Of a stretch of 64,000 nt of DNA, positions 60,701 to 64,000 are shown in pieces (the stretch's first letter is position 1; every line of letters starts with the position of its first letter). The translations under genes and the position numbers were made by a program. The notes under the pieces are model-generated. The model was not told the origin of the DNA. It made no database searches and saw only the letters and a program-made list of their open reading frames with translations. The stretch lies in the NCBI GenBank assembly GCA_026552955.1, contig JAPMTS010000011.1, positions 1 through 64,000 on the forward strand, read 5' to 3'. Source of the DNA: Candidatus Methanoperedens sp. (GTDB lineage Archaea; Halobacteriota; Methanosarcinia; Methanosarcinales; Methanoperedenaceae).

Positions 60701-61879
60701 TCAAATCAATTTCATTCTTTTTCCCACGTTCTCAAAAATCGCAATTGCCTCATCCAGATCTTCTCTTGTATGCTGAGCTGTCACATTTATCCTCACCCTG
60801 GCCTTATCCTTTGCCACAAGAGGGAAAACAATAGGCTTGGCAAATAGACCTTCCTCGAAAAGTTGTCTGGAAAGTTCCATCGCTTCTTTGCTCTCTCCTG
60901 CCATAACAGGAGTAATGGGTGTCTGGCTGTACCCTATATCAAAACCAAGGTCAATCATGGCTGTCTTGAAATACCGGGTATTTTCCCATAGCTGCTGCAG
61001 GTGCTCTGGCTCGTCCTGTATCATCCTGATTGCTTCCATCGTCGCTGCTGCAACTGATGGCGGGTGAGCTGTGGTAAAGATGAAGCTGCGAGCTGTGTTA
61101 ATAAGATAATCCCTCACATCCTTCCGACCTGCGATATAACCGCCCAGGCTGCCAAAAGCTTTGCTCAGAGTGCCCATATCAATATCCACCTTCCCTTCAA
61201 GGCCAAAATGGTCAACGATACCCCTTCCGTCCTTTCCAAGTACTCCATCGCCGTGCGCATCATCCACCATTACCATTGCATCATATTCCTCTGCCAGTTC
61301 CACTATCCTGTCAAGAGGTGCAATATCCCCGTCCATGCTGAAAACCCCATCAGTAACGATGAGCCGTCGCCTTGCTTCTTTTGCCTCCATAAGCACTTTT
61401 TTCAAGCCTTCCATATCCAGGTGAGGATATACAAAGCGTTTTGATTTCGTCAGCCTCACCCCATCGATAATGCTGCCGTGATTGAGTTCATCGCTGATAA
61501 TGGCATCCTCTTCGCCCATCAGGGCCTGGATAGTGCCCCTGTTTGCGGCAATCCCTGCAACGAACACAAGAGCAGCTTGCGTATGTTTATATTCAGCCAG
61601 CATCTCCTCAAGCTGGATATGTATTTCCATAGTTCCTGCAATTTGCCGCACTGCTCCGGCGCCGAATCCCCATGTATCTATGGCTTTTTTTGCAGCTTCT
61701 CTCAACCGATTATGATTTGCAAAACCCAGGTAATTATTCGTACACATAATAATTACTTCTTTCCCGTTCAGGACAACACGGTTCTTTTGTTCTGTGCCAA
61801 GCACAGGAAGTTCTGTGAAAAGATTCTTATCCTTCAGGTCCTGGATCATTCCTTTTAAGAAATCCATTTTATTGCTCAT
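60701..61879 (-). CDS. kbl: glycine C-acetyltransferase (2-amino-3-ketobutyrate CoA ligase)
   Basis: 392 residues, alpha-oxoamine synthase family of PLP enzymes. TNNYLGFANHNRLREAAKKA, GSIIDGVRLTKSKRFVYPH, VMVDDAHGDGVLGKDGRG (PLP ring contact), and the Schiff-base Lys in TLSKAFGSLGGYI. It splits 2-amino-3-oxobutyrate with CoA into glycine and acetyl-CoA. GGGGTGAAAATGA precedes ATG 61877-61879. Divergent from tdh, which makes its substrate. Confidence 0.94.
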   Translation of the reverse strand: MSNKMDFLKGMIQDLKDKNLFTELPVLGTEQKNRVVLNGKEVIIMCTNNYLGFANHNRLREAAKKAIDTWGFGAGAVRQIAGTMEIHIQLEEMLAEYKHTQAALVFVAGIAANRGTIQALMGEEDAIISDELNHGSIIDGVRLTKSKRFVYPHLDMEGLKKVLMEAKEARRRLIVTDGVFSMDGDIAPLDRIVELAEEYDAMVMVDDAHGDGVLGKDGRGIVDHFGLEGKVDIDMGTLSKAFGSLGGYIAGRKDVRDYLINTARSFIFTTAHPPSVAAATMEAIRMIQDEPEHLQQLWENTRYFKTAMIDLGFDIGYSQTPITPVMAGESKEAMELSRQLFEEGLFAKPIVFPLVAKDKARVRINVTAQHTREDLDEAIAIFENVGKRMKLI

Positions 61880-61910
61880 TCATTTTCACCCCTTTTAATG
61901 AGTATCTCTG

Positions 61911-61954
61911 ACAAACTATATATCTTGTAGAACTGGATAACTAATATAGTTTGT
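61911..61954. promoter_or_regulatory. perfect 11-bp inverted repeat between kbl and tdh
   Basis: ACAAACTATAT at 61911-61921 is exactly complementary to ATATAGTTTGT at 61944-61954, with a 22-base spacer. It sits in the middle of the divergent kbl/tdh intergenic region, and TATA-like sequence lies in each arm. Likely a shared operator; the regulator is not identified. Confidence 0.65.
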
Positions 61955-61964
61955 AGGGGGAATT

Positions 61965-62996
61965 ATGAAAGCTGTTAGAAAGACAAAAGAAGGACAAGGG
62001 CTTGAACTTGTGGATATCCCTGTTCCTGAATGCCAGGATCATGAAGTATTAGTGAAGGTAAAAGCATGTTCCATGTGCGGCACCGATGTTCATATTTATA
62101 ACTGGGAACACCCCTGGTCAGAGGGAAGGATCAAACCTCCCAGGACTATCGGCCATGAGATATGCGGGGAAGTGATAGAAATAGGAGATGATGTCACCCT
62201 TGTCAATGAAGGTGACATCGTTTCTGCTGAGTCGCACATCTTTGATGGCAAATGTATGCAGTGCAGGATGGGAAATATGCATATCTGTGAAAATCTAAAG
62301 TTCTTCGGAGTGGATGTTGACGGATTCTTTGCCGAATTTGCCGTCATTCCAGAAACAAATGTCTGGAAAAATCCCCCCGATATGTCATTTGAGATAGCGA
62401 CCCTTCAGGAATCAATCGGGAACAGCGTGTATATAGTTTTCAGTAATGATGTGACCGCAAAGACAGTCGCGGTTTTCGGGGGCGGCCCAACGGCTCTTTT
62501 TGCCATCGGCATCTTAAGGGCAGCAGGCGCAACATGTATAATTTCGGTTGCGGGCTCAAGCCAGCATCTTGATATTGCAAAAAAGATGGGTGCGGATATT
62601 GTAATAAACAGGCATGAGAAAGACCCTGTGCAGGAAATCCTGGATATGACCGGAGGCAAGGGAGCAGATGTTTTTCTAGAGATGTCGGGCAGCGGAAATG
62701 CTCTCAATCAAGGTCTTAAAGCATTGCGACCCAGAGGGAGAGCCTCTATCTTGGGGCTACCCACAAAAGATGTAAGCATCGACATATCCAAAGATCTCGT
62801 GATGAAAGATATAACGGTTCGGGGTGTATACGGCAGGAAGGTCTGGGATACATGGATAACTACATCAAGGCTTCTTTCGACCGGAAAATTCGATCCTTCT
62901 CCTGTTATTACTCACAGAATAAAGCTTGATGAATTCGAGGTAGGGTTCGATGCCATGAAATCCGGCAATTCGGGAAAGGTCGTGATGTTCCCCTGA
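61965..62996 (+). CDS. tdh: threonine 3-dehydrogenase
   Basis: 343 residues, zinc medium-chain dehydrogenase. Catalytic zinc ligands CSMCGTD and GHE; NAD-binding GGGPTALFAIGILRAAG; ETNVWK... region. Structural-zinc site reads DGKCMQCRMGNMHIC, where the first Cys of the usual four is replaced by Asp. It oxidises L-threonine to 2-amino-3-oxobutyrate, which Kbl then cleaves to glycine and acetyl-CoA. GGGGGAATT precedes the ATG. Confidence 0.93.
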   Translation: MKAVRKTKEGQGLELVDIPVPECQDHEVLVKVKACSMCGTDVHIYNWEHPWSEGRIKPPRTIGHEICGEVIEIGDDVTLVNEGDIVSAESHIFDGKCMQCRMGNMHICENLKFFGVDVDGFFAEFAVIPETNVWKNPPDMSFEIATLQESIGNSVYIVFSNDVTAKTVAVFGGGPTALFAIGILRAAGATCIISVAGSSQHLDIAKKMGADIVINRHEKDPVQEILDMTGGKGADVFLEMSGSGNALNQGLKALRPRGRASILGLPTKDVSIDISKDLVMKDITVRGVYGRKVWDTWITTSRLLSTGKFDPSPVITHRIKLDEFEVGFDAMKSGNSGKVVMFP

Positions 62997-63071
62997 ATTT
63001 CACTGCCGATTCTGGTTGTTGGGAGGTGCTCTGGATAATAAATGAATACAACGAAATTTTATGATTTTTCA

Positions 63072-63136
63072 GACAGGATTTACAGGATCAACAGGATTGG
63101 ATTGAAAAGTTATCCTGTAAATCCTGTTATCCTGTC
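63072..63136. repeat. ACAGGAT dispersed inverted repeat
   Basis: The left arm (63072-63097) contains three ACAGGAT units and the right arm (63112-63136) three complementary ATCCTGT units, separated by a 14-base AT-rich stretch. Very similar 'acaggatttacaggatcaacaggat' sequence recurs in many archaeal and bacterial genomes, from memory. Probably a small mobile or palindromic repeat between tdh and lipA. Confidence 0.6.
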
Positions 63137-63207
63137 GAATTGTGCTTCTGCTTGTAATTTTTTATGAAAATAAGTGTCTATTTTGCTTATAATTAAAAAA
63201 CAAAGAA

Positions 63208-64000
63208 TTATATCGAATTTGCTACAGGCTCAGTAGATGGGATGGGCATATACGAACTCCTGACAAGAGGACCGCTAACTACCAAGAGAAATCCCATGTC
63301 CTGCGCTTTCCTTTTATAATATGCAAAATGCTCAGGGTGCAAATACTCTTTAACCTCCATCTGGTATTTTGTAGGTCTTAAGTATTGACCCAGGGTTATG
63401 ATATCTACACCCGCATTCTTCAAATCATGCATTGTTCTTAGTATCATTTCTTCCGTCTCCCCCAGCCCGAGCATAAGAGACGATTTGGTATAGATGGAAG
63501 AAGACATTTGCTTTATATATTTCAGAACTTCCAGGGATAAACGATAACCTGCCCTTTTATCCCTGGCCAGAGTCTGAAATTCCTCAGTTGTCTCTATATT
63601 ATGCGCAATAATATCAGGACTGACCATCACAATCTTTTCCAGGCTCCGAATATCTCCCTGAAAATCAGGGATTAAAGCCTCTATAGTTATATTCATGTTC
63701 AAATCTTTTATTGCCCTGATGCAATTTGCAACGTGGACGGCACCGCCATCGATGAGATCATCCCTATCCACTGATGTCAATATAACGTGTTTTAGTCCAA
63801 TATTTTCAACTGCTGCAGCTATCCTTTCTGGTTCTGAGGCGTCCAGAGGTTCCCCGATCCTCCCCTTTTTCACCGCGCAGAATCTGCAGTTTCTGGAACA
63901 GACAGACCCCATGATCATAAAGGTAGCTGTGCCCCTGCTCCAGCATTCCCCAACATTGGGGCAATTCGCACTCTGGCATACGGTGTTCAAACCGTGATCT
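63208..64000 (-). CDS. lipA: lipoyl synthase (5' end outside the window)
   Basis: The frame is open past the window edge (DHGLNTVCQSANCPNVGECW). Both cysteine sets are seen: CQSANCPNVGEC (auxiliary cluster) and radical-SAM CSRNCRFC; VILTSVDRDDLIDGGA and TKSSLMLGLGETEEMILRTM also mark LipA. The normal C-terminus is present, ending in SSYMP. It inserts sulfur into octanoyl groups to make lipoate. Archaeal LipA is patchily distributed; partner lipoate-dependent enzymes are not in the window. Confidence 0.92.
   Translation of the reverse strand, partial: DHGLNTVCQSANCPNVGECWSRGTATFMIMGSVCSRNCRFCAVKKGRIGEPLDASEPERIAAAVENIGLKHVILTSVDRDDLIDGGAVHVANCIRAIKDLNMNITIEALIPDFQGDIRSLEKIVMVSPDIIAHNIETTEEFQTLARDKRAGYRLSLEVLKYIKQMSSSIYTKSSLMLGLGETEEMILRTMHDLKNAGVDIITLGQYLRPTKYQMEVKEYLHPEHFAYYKRKAQDMGFLLVVSGPLVRSSYMPIPSTEPVANSI

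Overview
The window is archaeal chromosome, most likely from a euryarchaeon of the Methanosarcinales / Methanoperedenaceae (ANME-2d) type. Direct support: split archaeal RNA polymerase genes (rpoH-B2-B1-A2 order, with A1), EF-2/EF-1alpha, Spt5-SecE, aPelota, TATA-type promoters, an intron-bearing tRNA-Lys, and a MptN-like ligase for tetrahydromethanopterin-type cofactors. The genus is inference: the Tat-exported molybdopterin oxidoreductase with NrfD and ferredoxin subunits and the many large PKD/LamG/NosD-type surface proteins fit Methanoperedens-like archaea, but no mcr or other diagnostic gene is present.

Layout. 0-7.7 kb: two small exported proteins preceded by paired hairpins, a ribbon-helix-helix-type regulator, a large NosD-like beta-helix surface protein, an MscS channel, two DUF131 membrane proteins and a methyltransferase. 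7.7-9.3 kb: a graveyard (frameshifted VapB, truncated PIN toxin, half a DUF318 permease joined to an HTH remnant). 9.3-11.0 kb: SufB/D and SufC. 11.3-20.9 kb: a molybdenum island made of tatA, a three-subunit respiratory molybdoenzyme, modA, a deletion-fused modB/modC, an FmdE-like protein, moeA and a moaA remnant. 21-25.9 kb: a 1426-residue LamG/PKD surface protein and a two-CW-domain protein.

26.1-40.6 kb: tRNA-Lys, then the transcription/translation superoperon rpoH-rpoB2-rpoB1-rpoA1-rpoA2-rpl30e-nusA-rps12-rps7, a strong terminator, a 1.2 kb insertion with relB, a nonsense-mutated relE and a transposase remnant, then fusA-tuf-rps10. 40.6-47.9 kb: a membrane-anchored protein and a tight six-gene run of type IV pilin-like (class III signal) proteins, some with Ig-like or amidotransferase-like ectodomains; this is the best candidate for a poorly described system. 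47.9-49.1 kb: secE-spt5-rpl11. 49.2-52.7 kb: mptN, DUF434, pelA, an exported C-terminally anchored protein and a TBP-half-like small protein. 52.7-53.1 kb: a palindrome-rich stretch that may be an RNA gene. 53.1-64 kb: a winged-helix protein, acetyl-CoA synthetase, valyl-tRNA synthetase, Thi4, a flavodoxin, the divergent kbl/tdh threonine-degradation pair around a perfect inverted repeat, a dispersed ACAGGAT repeat and a partial lipoyl synthase.

The recurring theme is decay beside intact core genes: at least six inactivated loci (vapB, vapC, permease/HTH, modB-modC, moaA, relE) and one transposase remnant. Several of them hit molybdenum handling next to an apparently intact molybdoenzyme.
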